From Strongylocentrotus droebachiensis (taxonomy: Eukaryota; Echinodermata; Echinoidea; Camarodonta; Strongylocentrotidae), in assembly GCA_035222895.1 (NCBI GenBank), contig JAVYIG010000607.1, positions 450,456 through 514,455 on the forward strand: DNA of 64,000 bases, given 5' to 3'. The translations under genes and the position numbers were made by a program. This document shows, one piece after another, positions 9,985 to 21,610 of the stretch (positions are counted from its first letter, which is position 1; every line of letters starts with the position of its first letter). The notes beneath the pieces are model-generated. The model worked only from the letters and a program-made list of their open reading frames with translations, had not been told where the DNA came from and ran no database searches.

Positions 9985-11394
9985 TTAACTTTAGTAGAGA
10001 TGGTAAATCATAATTATAGTGAAAGAATTAAAGATATAAAACGCCAAATTATTTCATGGTCTAAACGAACCTTAACTGTCCTCGGAAGAATAACTGTAGT
10101 CAAATCTTTGTTGGTGCCAAAATTGAACTATTTATTGCTTTCACTTCCAGAACCGAATTCGCAAATTATGAAAGATATAAATCATTCTTTGTATGCATTT
10201 ATATGGGATAACAAACCTGATAAAATCAATAGAGAACAAATGTGTCAACTGTATAATAAAGGTGGGGTTAAGATGATTGTTATTTACATTCATGCTAAAT
10301 CCCTGAAAATATCATGGATTAGAAGATTTGTAACTGATTCTCAGATAGAAAGTTTCACTTTTCACATGTTCAATTCATTCTATTTTTTCACCTGTATATG
10401 GGCTCACATTATTTTAGAAAATTAGCAGACTTGACTCCAAATACATTTTGGAAAGAGGTCCTTTTCGCTTGGTCAGACTTGGTCGAACTTCTTATTGACG
10501 ACATTGCAAGTCAACCTCTCTGGAATAACCCCCACATTAAAATGAATGACAAAGTGGTATGTTTTGGGGCTTGGAATTTACGAGGAATACGTTTTGTGAA
10601 CGACATCCTAAAAATAGATGGTTCTTTTTTTCATATTTTGGGTTTCAGCGGAGATTTGACTTTCAAACAAATTTCCTCCAGTACTATGGTCTTTTAATGC
10701 AATTCGGTCAGGTTTTAAAATGACTACACATGTAGCTCCTAGTAAGGCCTTAGAACCTATCATTCCCGAAGCCGTGCACCTTGTGGTGAAAACAAATGTT
10801 GGTTGTTCACATATTTATCAGTCTTTTCTATTAAAAAAAAAGTAAAAGAATGTAAAGCCCTTACAAAGTGGAAAAGTTTTTTAGATTTTCAAGATGTACT
10901 TTGGGGTTCGTACTGTCAATTTCCATTTCAGTCAACAATAGATATCAACATGAGGTGGTCTCAAATCAAGATTTTAAATAGAATGTTATATATGAAGGAC
11001 AGTTGTTAAGATTTGGTGTAGTGGCTGACAAGAAGTGTACTTTTTTTAGTAACAATGATGAAACTATTCTAATGAAGTATGGTCGAAGTTAGAGTTCTGG
11101 ATATTTCGTAATACGGGGGAAAGGATCAAACTTACAAATCAAAAGAAATTGTTTGGATTTTGCGGTAGCAATAATAATGCACTCAACTGTGTTCTGATGG
11201 TTGTAAGACAAGGAATATTTTCAGCTAAATTACGAAATCAACTAACATCATTTGATATAATTTTATCAGCTGTAAAACGTTATTATGAAATGGAAAAATA
11301 TATATACCAAACAAATCTCAGAGAGAATAAATTGAAAAAGAAATGGTTTCACTTTAGAAAATATTTTGAGAGTGTTGGAAATGTGCTAACATAA
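9985..11394 (+). pseudogene. LINE C-terminal region, multiply broken
   Basis: Open pieces at 9985-10,425, 10,398-10,697, 10,803-11,009 and 11,149-11,394 encode the post-RT region, with ISWSKRTLTVLGRITVVKSL, LPEPNSQ, FIWDNKPDKI and FWKEVLFAWSDL. These are colinear with the second LINE at 28,991-30,470. No intact frame. Confidence 0.7.
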
Positions 11395-11690
11395 ACATGA
11401 TCATGTATTTTATGTTTGGTATTTTTTTAATTATATATTTAAAGTACTAATTTTGTCATAAATGTTTGTTTTTATCTGCCACAAAAGTTTTCGGCCGTGA
11501 TGATTATTATCTGTGTCTAGCCATTATGTATGGAAATTATTTCTTTAATTATTTGTATATGATATATGGATATACTATATATGATGGAATTGGTTTTGAA
11601 AATAAAGAACCCTGTGGAAGGGGAAAAATTTATTTAAAAGATCGTAAAGAAACCCTCATAATAAAAGTTAATTATTATCTTTTTAAACTC

Positions 11691-12325
11691 ACATGAAATT
11701 CTTGTAATCAAAATAAGTTGTGTTTACCATGAAAAATAGACATTCTTCTAACTTTTGAAAATACTTGAATTAATGAAGTAATTACTATGTTAAACATTAT
11801 CTTGTACAAGGGATCACAAATATAATATCATAATTTCCTTTCTTGAATTTGATATATATATATATATATATATTCATTGATTCGTCTTAAATTCCTACAT
11901 TCGGGAACTATTTTAATTCCTGCTGTCAGAAACTCCACATATGCGATGCATTTTGTTTTAAATAAATGTTTCAATATAGTCTAGACCAGCGTTTTCCTAC
12001 CGGGATGCCGTGGCACACTGGGGTGCCACAGGACATACCTACGGGTGCCGCGAGACAACTCTAGGGTGCCGCGAGAGAATTTAAGTAATTATTATATAAA
12101 CCAATTAAACTTTTTGTTAAAGTTATAATTAAATGGGAATATCATCGATTTCATGAAAAACAAATATGAGAAAATGCTTGGGTACATACATGTTCATAAG
12201 GAAATACCATTTTAAAGATGATAACATGTTTTTCTTCCTCGCTGGCTTCGCTTGCTTGCTCGCTCGCAACCCTTACAAACATGATGCTTTCGGGCAGTGA
12301 AGTGCTTGAATACCTCCATATTGCA
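11691..12325. other. AT-rich intergenic stretch with TA repeat and hAT-like scrap
   Basis: Holds a (TA)n run near 11,853-11,872 and, at about 11,985-12,090, a GGGTGCCGCGAGA-type short repeat beginning CAGCGTTTTCC that looks like a decayed hAT terminal region. No gene seen. Confidence 0.35.
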
Positions 12326-12593
12326 CCGGAGTGTTGGCTCAGTCAGTAGAGCGTCCGCCTCACAGCCGGGAGGTCGTGGGTTCGAACCCCGGCCGCGTCA
12401 TACCAAAAGACGTTAAAAGATGGGAGTTGTTGCTACCTTGTTTGGCGTTCAACAATAAGGGATAGAGCAACGTCGATCTGGCGCTGCTCAGTGGCTGCCG
12501 GGCTCACGATCAATTGGGCAAAAAGAATTTCCGTTTCGGTTTAATAAAATTTGGAGTGGACTATTAGGCTATTATTATTATTATTATTATATT
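12326..12593 (+). repeat. tRNA-derived SINE with (TTA)n tail (family S1)
   Basis: The A box TGGCTCAGTCAGTAGAGCG (from 12,335) and B box GGTTCGAACCC (12,379-12,389) are spaced as in a tRNA. The anticodon-loop position reads CTCACAG (CAC, valine-like). The acceptor ends do not pair, and a nonhomologous body plus an ATT-repeat tail (12,571-12,592) follows, so this is a SINE head and not a functional tRNA. Confidence 0.8.
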
Positions 12594-13740
12594 TGAGCAA
12601 CAAGTTGCCCGAATAGCCTCATGAAAGTAAACTACAAGGAATATTGTTTTTCTCTTGGTTCAATAATCGAGTTAGATAATTGAACAATGCTGGGATTTCA
12701 TTAAGCGGAGCTAAAGGAGACCAACTCCGATAACAAAAAAATTAAAAACATTTGTTTAACCAACAGTTTTGCTTCGTACCAATATCTTGCCACCGTTGCA
12801 TAAAACTGACCATCGATTGTAAATTTGTCACTAAAGATAACTTGGAAGGAAACCTTGATTTTATTGGCTGTTGGGTGATGTTGACATGGTAGTTAAAAGT
12901 GACGGCAAAGTTACCATCAATGGTAAGTCTAATGCAACGGGCCCTAACATGTGTTTGTGTTCTCCTTACCAACAGTTTGTTTAGACCCTGCTTCAATACT
13001 CCTATTACAAGGACCATGGATATTGGAGGAATTGCAAGTATTATAATATATATCTTGATGTGTTTGTTTGTTTTGTGTTGATGTCTTTTACACTTAGGCA
13101 ATAATAGATGAACGCACATTAAATTTTGAATAGATTGTGTAAATCTTCGACAGGTTTTCACTCATATAAATCAAAGTAAAATTAAACTCCCATGATTTAT
13201 TTAAAAAAAGTATCCCCTCGTTGCACACCAATCTGTTTATTCCACTTTTGTCATCTTTTGTCCGTGTTTTATTTTTTTATCAGGGGGAGTCAGCGCTATA
13301 GTCTTCCGAGCTGTGGTGTCAAGGTTGGCATTTGGTTATGTTGCAGGTATGGAACTAGAGGCCCTCGGTGGTTAGGAACCCTGTGTGTAAACGAGGAAAA
13401 TCATCTCCAAAGAGGTAGTGACCTTTTTTTAACCCCAAACATTTTTCAGGGATCTTTTTTTGGCTTTATAATGTATGCCAAGGGTACATCACCCCAAAAA
13501 AGGCTTTACCGATAGTGGACCGACTGCAAACCGATAGGACTAGGAGACCGAAAGTCATAGGTCGAAATTTAAAAAAAAACCTAACCGGTGGTTGACCGAT
13601 CATCTAAACAATGCGGAGTGGCGGCATTAGCAGGTGTTAATCTATTGGGTTTTTTTTTTTTTTTTTTTTTTTGGGGGGGGGGGGGCGAGGCCTCTGTGTT
13701 GAGCTTTGTGTTGAAGACTAAAAACTTACTCTGACGTTGG
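12594..13740. other. Intergenic, no recognised feature
   Basis: No conserved coding frame on either strand. A short inverted similarity is present around 12,850-12,990. The stretch ends in poly-T/poly-G (13,650-13,685). Confidence 0.4.
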
Positions 13741-14464
13741 GATGACATCTCAACGGTCTTTATATCCATGTATAATGAGCTATTTGAATTCATGTACCAC
13801 TCAGGCCCGTAAAATATAGGGGTTCAAGCCACCCCCACCCCTCTTTAAGAAAAAAATATATATATAATTTGTATTAATAAAACCGAGGAAATTATTGTAG
13901 AGCGCCATGCGTGTAGTCTGACAAACATGAGCGATATTCAAGAACCTACTTTTATTATCATCATTATTATCATCATAGCCATTATAACTTTGCATTTTTA
14001 TCTCTATGAAGTCTTTCAGATCCGCCAATCGCCACGACCTGTGACGACGACAGTCATTACATTAGCCATCCGTACGTGGTGACTCTCCCTCCTCTACCCG
14101 ATCCTAATACTCAAGCCCAGCCTTCCACTGACGTCATGCCTCCTTTATAATGGCGTCCTGCATCCTCATTCCTTTGAAGAATCGTTTCCGTTTGCAGCGA
14201 ATAAGGCTTTTTTTTAATGTCTGTTTTTGTTCCTCCGTTTTTCCCCCCTCAAAACAGCGACTGTCGCTCAAAAAACCCAAAACCGGGAACGTGAGTGTGT
14301 GTTTGTGTGGGGGGGGGGGTTGTGGTCCCGGAAATTGGAAAATTATGTCGTCAGATATTTCGTTCAGGGACTTGGGGGGGAACACTTTTTGGGTTTGTTT
14401 ACAGTTTAAAATATTTGAGGGGGGTTAACCCCCCCCCCCCCCCCCCTTGCGTACGCGCCTGACC
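13741..14464. repeat. Duplicated block with possible hAT-like ends
   Basis: Bases 13,765-14,290 are colinear with 41,714-42,220. The sequence starts CAGGCCCGTA at 13,803 and ends TACGCGCCTG at about 14,461, a short inverted match (CAGGC[C/G]CGTA) reminiscent of hAT termini, but the flanking eight bases do not form a convincing duplication. No gene. Confidence 0.45.
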
Positions 14465-14649
14465 ATTTGTATTATTCAATTGCAGGCCTATATGCTCTGT
14501 TTTATTCAATGGTATATGCATTTTATACTTTTATATTATGTTATTGAACAGGCTCTACTAGATAAAATTTGAAATTGATAAATGTATAACTAACTGAATT
14601 GAATTTGATTTTTATTTTTAATTTTTTATTTAGTTCATCATATAACAAC

Positions 14650-14903
14650 CAACACGTCACAATAATGGTTTTTGACCATCATTCATTGCTTCAGCCCAAA
14701 CTTGGTACAAGAGGATTTTGACAATACTTTTTTTAAATCCTGCTGTTCAGTCATCCTTGGCAGCAAAAGTATGAAAATAGTATCATTAGTCAGGGAATAA
14801 GTTCTCCATTACAATAACATATGATTAAAGGTAACACAGATTATAACTCTTCAGTTAGAAGCTACAAAAGTTGGGCAAAGTTTTTTTTTGGACGCACTGT
14901 ACA
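14650..14903. repeat. Mariner-like terminal repeat fragment, duplicated
   Basis: Matches 42,982-43,203 over most of its length; both end GGACGCACTGTAC or GATACGCACTGTAC, the inverse of the CAGTGCGTCC terminus at 611. A noncoding element remnant carried in the duplicated block. Confidence 0.5.
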
Positions 14904-16699
14904 TAACAGAAGAAGAATTGTGATTGAACAGTAATAGTTTTGGAACAATATTTAGACATAGATCTGCATACTATATAATGTACAAGCTATACACATACAT
15001 AGGTGTATTAGGTAAAGTTGTTAATGAGAACTATAGAAGTTAGCACAAATGCTAGTCAAGCCTTGTTCTAACGAATTAACTAAATACCCTCGAGAACGAA
15101 AGGAGGGGAGGAGGGAGAGAGTGAGAAAAAGAAATTACAACTTGCAACAACACCCTTAGTTGAATTCGAAACACGAGATGGCGCTGCAAGAAATTAAAGC
15201 AGAACGATCATGGAGTGACGGTTGGATATAGTGCGATCATGGGAGGGGATGAGAAACAGAAAGGTACCGCTCATAGTATTACAAATTAGCGTCAAATTTA
15301 TCGATTATCGTTACTTGCCTGATAAAAGCACCATTTTTGGTAAACGGCTTCCTTAGGACCTACTAAAGATATTAGGCTAGGAGATCCCGGCAAAAAAAAA
15401 TTAAGGGTGAGGGGCGGGGAAGTCGCCTCGCATTGTAGGCTTCTATTAAAGTAAGCAAATAGGGGACCGCCGGCTTTACGTTAATGGAAACCTGTCGGGG
15501 TGTCAAAAACAACCTTTCTTTAAACAGTATGCATGACATTTGAATACGGTAGTAAATTGGTTTATTTCTCCACAACCAATACCATCACCCCTATCACTCT
15601 ATCTCTCTTTCTCTCTATCTCTTTCTCTCTTTCTCTCTTCCTCTCTCGCTTCCTCTCCCTCCCTTACCACACCTCACTCTCTCTCTCGCTCTCTCCACCA
15701 CTCCTTTATTCTCTTTCTTGCTCTTCCTTATCCTCTCTTCTCTTCTCTGTTCCAAAATTTCGTTATCACTCCCATATATGTACATGTATTATGCACATTG
15801 TTCTGGTATCCCCAACACAAACTTCTAACTTTGCGAGGTCTTTCCTTCCTGTACTTTAATCTTTAGACCCGTTTAATAATGAATTTCAATGAATGCATGT
15901 TTCTCCCCTCCCCCCCCCCCCCCCCGAATCCTTGGTTACCAACTATTTGATAAACCAGCTATGCAAAATGGCATCTCTATGGATGGTATTCACTTTGCAT
16001 GCACTAAACGTTGCTTTGTCGGAAAAACCTGACAAGGTTTTTAAGTCGTCAAGAGAAACTTTGGTACAAAAAGTATTCACAAAATTAGTGTACAGGTCTA
16101 TTCATACCCATGAATATTTTTTTAATGCGGGGTGAAAAAAAGAATGAACAAAAGGAGACTACTACAGAGATTACAAAGATACTACCAAGAAACTACTAAA
16201 ATTTAAGTATAATCTTACATTTAAGCTCGAATACAAATTCTAAATATTTCATTCACTTCATTTTTTTCTAAGATGTCTGCTTCAAGTATGAATTGCTTAC
16301 ATTTGTCATTTCATACGTAGAACATAAGTAATCATCACCAGGCTATTACTCTTTAAATAATTTGATTCCCTAAAGTTTCCACACTTACGTGATAGTATGC
16401 AATTTTTTCCCCTTCCACCCTTCCAAATATTTTGTTGGTTTGTCTTACCTGACTGCTAAGAAAGCATTGTATGCTTCTAAGTAAGCAAATAGGGGACCGA
16501 TGGCTTCAAAGGCCCACTGCACTACTTACAGCCATTGCGCCCTCTGTTTAAGAAACAATGCCTAATCGGTGACCATTGGTCCCCCACGATCCTCTTTTTC
16601 TTATGTCAATTGAGAGCTGATTTGATGAGATAATCACCTGTCCAGTGAACTTGCAAGGTGGCCTAATCCCTCCAGTTCACTAGTACAGATGGCCTTTAA
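14904..16699. repeat. Duplicated spacer block of GPCR B, with CT-rich tract
   Basis: Colinear with 34,313-36,790 (unit D) and 43,206-47,118 (unit E). Contains a CTCTCT low-complexity tract (15,590-15,755) and a poly-C run (15,909-15,926). Open frames over the CT tract are compositional. This copy is the uninterrupted reference for the 1-kb insertion at 35,262 in unit D and for the MITE insertion at 45,797 in unit E. Confidence 0.7.
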
Positions 16700-16912
16700 G
16701 TCATCTATGAGGGACTTGGTAAGAGTATTAAGGGGTGAGCAGAGGTGTCGAAACCGGAAGGTCCCGGGTTCAATACCAAGTCGATGTCCCAGTGCCCTTT
16801 GGTAGGGCAGCAATCATTACCAAGACCCTCTAAAGGGACCGCAACATCGGTCATGTGGAGCTTATTTACAATCATGCTCATGCTTTCTTTAACAACAGTC
16901 AAGTAATACAAA
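16700..16912 (+). repeat. tRNA-derived SINE (family S3)
   Basis: A B-box-like GGTTCAATACC at 16,767-16,777 follows a degenerate A box (GGTGAGCAGAGGTG). The body has the paired CCCTTTGGTAGGG module. Copies lie at 36,795-37,010, 48,135-48,300 and, inverted, 47,940-48,075. Confidence 0.65.
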
Positions 16913-16919
16913 CAAACTG

Positions 16920-18756
16920 ACAACCAACTATAATACTATAGTATAAACACAAATACACAATTATCAATCTGCAGTGGTGTTTCCACTTCTCCTCAAAATC
17001 TCATCCCGCAAATTATTCACTAGACTTAGTATACTTATGTAGTATGATATGTCTTATCAACTTTTTTGGTATTCGATAACATGAGATAAAAGTTGTGCAT
17101 AATACATTGTTATACAGTACACGATTACAATCATTTGTGTCCATTGACATTATTGACGTGTAAATATTTACTTATTTCTATACAGAAACATTTATGTCTA
17201 ACTCTAAGATACCTCATACATTTAAGATAACATATACATTCAAATTGTAAATAACACATAAATTATTGGTAATTAATAATATTTCTTTGTAAATTGTATT
17301 TCCATTTTCTTAATAGTCTATTGTTCGAATTTTATGTAATCGCGGCCTCGCTGAAAAACAGCATTTGCTAAATGCGGGCACAATTATTGTATTTTGTTTT
17401 CAACCGTGAATAAATAAAATATACATTCAAACACAATCATTTTTTGTTCATTGACATTATTGACGTGTACATATTTACTTATATCTATACAAAAACACTA
17501 ATATCTAATTCTAAGATTAAGATATCATACAAATACAAATTATAAATACACACATTTTATTGGCATATTCGGAACATAATAATTGTACCTTCAATGCAAG
17601 TGGCAGCCTAATGTGTTTTTAGGCAATCCTAACCATAGGGAGTGTGATCGCCTATATTAAGACTTTCTTCTTCTTTTTGAAATCTAACCGGGCAACCCAT
17701 GTAATAAAAAGGTATTTTACAATGTATTTTATCTTTTAGAGGGTAAACACTGGCTCCATCTTACATGTATGCTGGATAGACCACTGGATATAATACATCA
17801 TAGGATCTTAGATTATGCATACTGATTTAATAGTAAAACAGTATTAATCAGACTGTATTAATACCGCGCTTTCCCTACAGCTACTAGCAATCGCCAGGTA
17901 CCCATTTACACCCGGATGGAGAGTGTCATATGTAGCGCTGAGATTCGAACCCTGAACCTTGGGACTAAGAGTCTAGTGAATGAATCACCATACCACAGCA
18001 ACTCCAATTTACATGCTTTGGTACACACTAAAGGAAGGTTTCTTGGGGGTATTCATTGAATTTATTTCTAATAACTCCAATTCCTTTTCGTACATAACAT
18101 ACTAGCAAAGCATTTTCTATAATCCTAGTTTATACAAACTGCAACATAATTATAACAGAGCTTTTTTATCATTTGATAAACGTACATAAATGCAACATAA
18201 TTCATTGTTCATAATTTCACAATGTATAAGACTAAAATATATCACAATTACATAATTGGACAATATTACCGCACTAAATAGCCATCCCAAAAAAACTAGA
18301 ACAATCATTGCTTCTTTTTTTTAAATAAAACTGCATACTTTAAGAAAAAGGACTCTCATATTTTTTAACATTTTACTTTACCGAATCGCAATTATGAGTT
18401 TTTCTATGAGATTGATGAGATGTTCCGAGTAGTCGATTAATAATTAGTGACTTTTATTGTGATTTATCGCATTAGTCCGTGCAATTGCTTCTAGACAGGC
18501 AAAATCTGGAATAGTTACTCATGATGACTGTTTTTTCATTGTCCGCGGAAGGGGAATTGGAGGAACTTGTTCACCGGATGTTTTTATTCATGTTAAAGCG
18601 ACCAGTTTGCAATTGTCCACGAGGAAATTCTGGGATACTTGTCCCCCTTCCATTATTTCTATGGTCTTAATTGCACGCGGATAATTTTAAGGAATTTGTC
18701 CACACTATGCTTTTGTCCTTGCTTTAAGTTTCACTGGGCGATTGCAAGTTATTTTT
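16920..18756. repeat. Duplicated 3'-flank block of GPCR B (contains SINE S2)
   Basis: Colinear with the 3' flanks of A, D and E. Includes a minus-strand SINE S2 with its B box at 17,940-17,952 and the gene-proximal degenerate repeat around TGTCCGCGG (18,540-18,730). The AAATAAA runs make it hard to name one poly(A) signal for the gene. Confidence 0.7.
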
Positions 18757-20019
18757 TCAGCGAGTGGTTCTCATTTTCCTTACCAATTCGATGGGCATGG
18801 GAATGCTTCCGAGCCTACATCGTATGATGCATACCATCACCTCCCTAAAGGCACGGATCCTTCTGGCGTAGATGATGGGATTAATACAGCTATTAAACAA
18901 TAGAAGGGTCAAAAACCAGGGAAGTGCACTGTAATATATCGGTAAACATATGTTTACAGCGTAAGGAATGAAGCAGATGACGAAAGCAACGAGAATTATC
19001 AACAGATTCTTGGTGACAGCAAGGAGCTTCTTGTCAATTTTAGGTTCTGACTGTTTCTTGACAGGCAATTTGGTTTCCGATCCCTCGACACGTCGTGGTA
19101 CTTTCGCTCTTAGATCAGATCCGCCATCCGTGCTTTCTATCTCTTCTAGAGATGAGGATACGGTCAAAGTCTCCGCATCATGCGTATGGTTCTCCGGCTG
19201 ACCGGATTTTAGTCTTTCACCTTTTGATATGTCGCAGTTCTGGCTTCCTAAATGCTCGGACGAATGAGATGCCCTTAAAACAGTATTCTCAATGACCAAA
19301 CCACCTTGTTGGATAACTTTGTTTCCATTGGGGCATATGGTGTCCATGCATATTTCATTCTGTATGTTTTCGTCAACTTTCTTCGTTAGCTTCCTCTTCT
19401 CTGCTCGGTGTGCAATGAATCTCCATAGTTTTAGGTACACAGTGACAACAGTTGCAAAATGCCCGAAGATCCAAAAGGCTATGACAAAGACAATTTTTTC
19501 CTTGTCTAGTCTGGCAACTAAGCAGAGCGAGGAGATGTTAAACAACCACGTGAATGCAATCATAATGCATAAATTTCGAGCCTTGTAAAGTTTCTTGAAT
19601 TTGTCTTGGTTTCTCGTGATTCGATACCAACTGGTGAAGCCGATGAAGGCGTGGGTTGTAAGGCTTACGCCAACGCAGGCCATATTGACGTAAAACCCGT
19701 ATTGACCCCAGTCTAGCTGGACCCATCCCATTCTTTCGAGCAAAAATACGACATGGAAGGGCACGTACAGAGACGTCAACAGATCGGCACATGCAAGGTT
19801 CAGGACAAACCAGTTGAGGGTTGACCTGAGCTTGCGAGAGAGAACAATGGCGAGGATCACGATGGAGTTTCCGATGATTCCGGTGAAGCTTGTAATAAGG
19901 AGGAGGATTGCTAGGATGACACGCTGTGGCAGGTCCAAGTCTTTATGAAGGTAATAGTTGGAAGAATTGCCACTTGGTGGAGTCGATGTGAAAATGGAAA
20001 TGGTACTCAAGTCTGCCAT
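18757..20019 (-). CDS. GPCR copy B, class A rhodopsin-like, intact
   Basis: Predicted seven-transmembrane receptor of 420 residues in one coding exon. The start at 20,019 aligns with MAD/MAA starts of D and E; an upstream in-frame Met at 20,082 is unlikely because CCTTCAG, an acceptor-like site, ends 31 nt before this ATG. TM1 about 34-62 with N51, TM2 with LNLACADLL, TM3 ending SWY (130-132) where DRY is expected, TM4/TM5 joined by only a few residues, a hydrophilic ICL3 of about 130 residues, TM6 with CFIPY instead of CWxP, TM7 NPIIY, then a helix 8 with cysteines. The NSS at 18 is an N-glycosylation sequon. Ligand is unknown; the closest named group I can suggest is melatonin/opsin-like class A, weakly. 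Confidence 0.9.
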   Translation of the reverse strand: MADLSTISIFTSTPPSGNSSNYYLHKDLDLPQRVILAILLLITSFTGIIGNSIVILAIVLSRKLRSTLNWFVLNLACADLLTSLYVPFHVVFLLERMGWVQLDWGQYGFYVNMACVGVSLTTHAFIGFTSWYRITRNQDKFKKLYKARNLCIMIAFTWLFNISSLCLVARLDKEKIVFVIAFWIFGHFATVVTVYLKLWRFIAHRAEKRKLTKKVDENIQNEICMDTICPNGNKVIQQGGLVIENTVLRASHSSEHLGSQNCDISKGERLKSGQPENHTHDAETLTVSSSLEEIESTDGGSDLRAKVPRRVEGSETKLPVKKQSEPKIDKKLLAVTKNLLIILVAFVICFIPYAVNICLPIYYSALPWFLTLLLFNSCINPIIYARRIRAFREVMVCIIRCRLGSIPMPIELVRKMRTTR

Positions 20020-20224
20020 CTCTAGATAAAAATCAGGTAGTAAACGCGTCTGAAGGAATCTACAAAAGCAAAAATAAAACATCGTTAATAATGATAGCTA
20101 CATTTATATTAAGCACGTATCCATATCAAGGAATGCCCAAGGCACCTACAAAGTACTGTCATTACCATGGCTTAAGCCCAGCTGCCCCAAGGCTCTGAAA
20201 GCATTCAAGGAATATATCCATACA
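20020..20224. other. 5' flank of GPCR B
   Basis: Contains the acceptor-like CCTTCAG (20,050-20,056 on the minus strand) and no other recognised element. Beyond this point the flank no longer resembles those of A, D and E. Confidence 0.4.
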
Positions 20225-20375
20225 GAACAGCTATCTACACCTGGATGGAGAGTGGCTATTATCGTGCCAAATAATTTGCCAAAGAACTTGAGTGCCCCGG
20301 CTGGACTCGAACCGTGAATAATGTGATCCACAGTCCGGTGACGAATCCACTAGACCACGATACCTCGAACAATAG
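20225..20375 (-). repeat. tRNA-derived SINE
   Basis: Minus-strand A box TGGTCTAGTGGATTC (20,343-20,357 region) and B box GGTTCGAGTCC (20,303-20,313), followed by the ACTCTCCATCCAGGTGT body module also seen in family S2. The anticodon position reads GTG (histidine-like), but the acceptor stem does not close, so it is not called a tRNA gene. Confidence 0.7.
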
Positions 20376-20581
20376 ATTATGTTAGCGAATATACATTTCA
20401 ACTAGAAATGACATTTGAACACATCGTTAACAAAATCATATTGAAGCCTGCAAACTCTTTCCCGTATACAACATAAGAGGAACCATTCTTTGTTATATTT
20501 GTTGCATGATCAATAGACTCATTCACACTGTGCAAAAATGCAATTGTAATTATTGCAGTTTTGGGGTCACTTCGTGTAGGC

Positions 20582-21610
20582 CTACACTTGAAGCAGTTCT
20601 TAGTTATGGACCTGTCACACATTTAGCCTGCGTATGCAGACGTATCAAATTTTCTCTAAAACGCTGGCATACGCTGAACCGTATCGATGATTTTTTTTTC
20701 CATTGTTGGCGTATACATACCACATTCATAACGAGTTTGACGTATACATTACGTAAATAATAACTTATGTAGAATGTTTTGATAAGTAATACGGTACAAT
20801 TGTACGGTAGATGTAAGTTAGAAACACGCTCAGTAAGTTCTGGGATCGTCCTGAACACGTAAAATACGTCTACATACGTCAATATGCGTTAGAGATAAGT
20901 TCGACATAGGTTCAAAGCACGTTACCCGTAGGTTAGAAATACTTTTTGGGTGCGCTAGACGTTATCTCGACGTATGTCGACTTGTCACTTACAAGTAACG
21001 AATGTGAACGTGTGTCAACGATCGCATAAGTTACGTACCTACAACTTATAGCCCGCGTATGTGGGACGTATGAGCCATACGCTGGCAAACGTCGAAAAGT
21101 TGTGTGTATACACACAACTTTTCGACGACCTTGCCGAAATTAAGCTGCGTATTCATGACAAAAAGGGTTTCGTACCCTGTGCGAAGGGTTGCGTATGTTA
21201 GTATAAGCCTAGCGTAAATGGTACGTAAATGGTAGTGTTTACGCCGAAAGTACGCCAAATCTTGCGTACCCCTTTGCGTCCTTCAGCGTATAGTTACGTA
21301 GGCCAGCGAAGGGCAGCGTATGCTCGGCGTAGTCGGTACGCAACACTACGCAACTCTACGTATGGCCCGGTGTGAAACCCTATTACCCATAACTTATCCG
21401 ACGTACGCCAGCGTATTCGCAACATTTGTCATATGTGGGCATACGCTGCCTAAATCGTCAAGGTGTGACAATGCCATTAGACTTGTATCAGTTCTTGGTT
21501 ACTGCGTTTAGACTTGCAGCCGTTGTTGTTCACTGCGTATACACTTGCAGCAGTTCTTGGTTATAGCGTTTGGACTGGTAGCAGTGTTGGTCACTGCGTT
21601 TACACCTGTT
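20582..21610. repeat. Minisatellite of about 30 bp interrupted by a TIR element
   Basis: Degenerate units of the form ACTTGCAGCAGTTCTTGG followed by TTACTGCGTTTAG occur once at 20,586-20,612 and about four times at 21,477-21,610. The element at 20,613-21,470 lies between, so it inserted within the array. Confidence 0.55.
20613..21470. mobile_element. Nonautonomous TIR element, 858 bp, with 38-bp palindrome
   Basis: Left end TGTCACACATTTAGCC and right end (inverted) TGTCACACCTTGACGATT share TGTCACAC, then ATTTAG and GCGTATGC boxes at slightly different spacing. The interior is rich in ACGTA and GCGTATG words. A perfect 38-bp palindrome lies at 21,090-21,127. No transposase. The target duplication is unclear, so the superfamily is left open. 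Confidence 0.6.

Larger units (their letters stand above)
6240..11690 (+). mobile_element. L1/Tx1-like non-LTR retrotransposon, decayed, with two nested MITEs
   Basis: Contains in order an APE-type endonuclease (about 6450-7172), a reverse transcriptase (7941-9460) and the long C-terminal region (9985-11,394), interrupted by TTAA-target insertions at 7174-7936 and 9597-9984. Several frameshifts and stops separate the open pieces, so it cannot make a working protein. No ORF1 is recognised. The 3' end lies near the AATAAAGAACCCTG motif at 11,600. The exact 5' end is not resolved. Confidence 0.85.

Noticed and set aside
12326-12400. Possible functional tRNA-Val (CAC) gene
   Set aside because: The A and B boxes are good but the acceptor ends do not pair and a SINE body with an ATT-repeat tail follows.
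15533-15866. Two 108-aa Ser/Leu-rich frames, also at 34,625 and 45,454
   Set aside because: They are translations of a CT microsatellite in a duplicated noncoding block.
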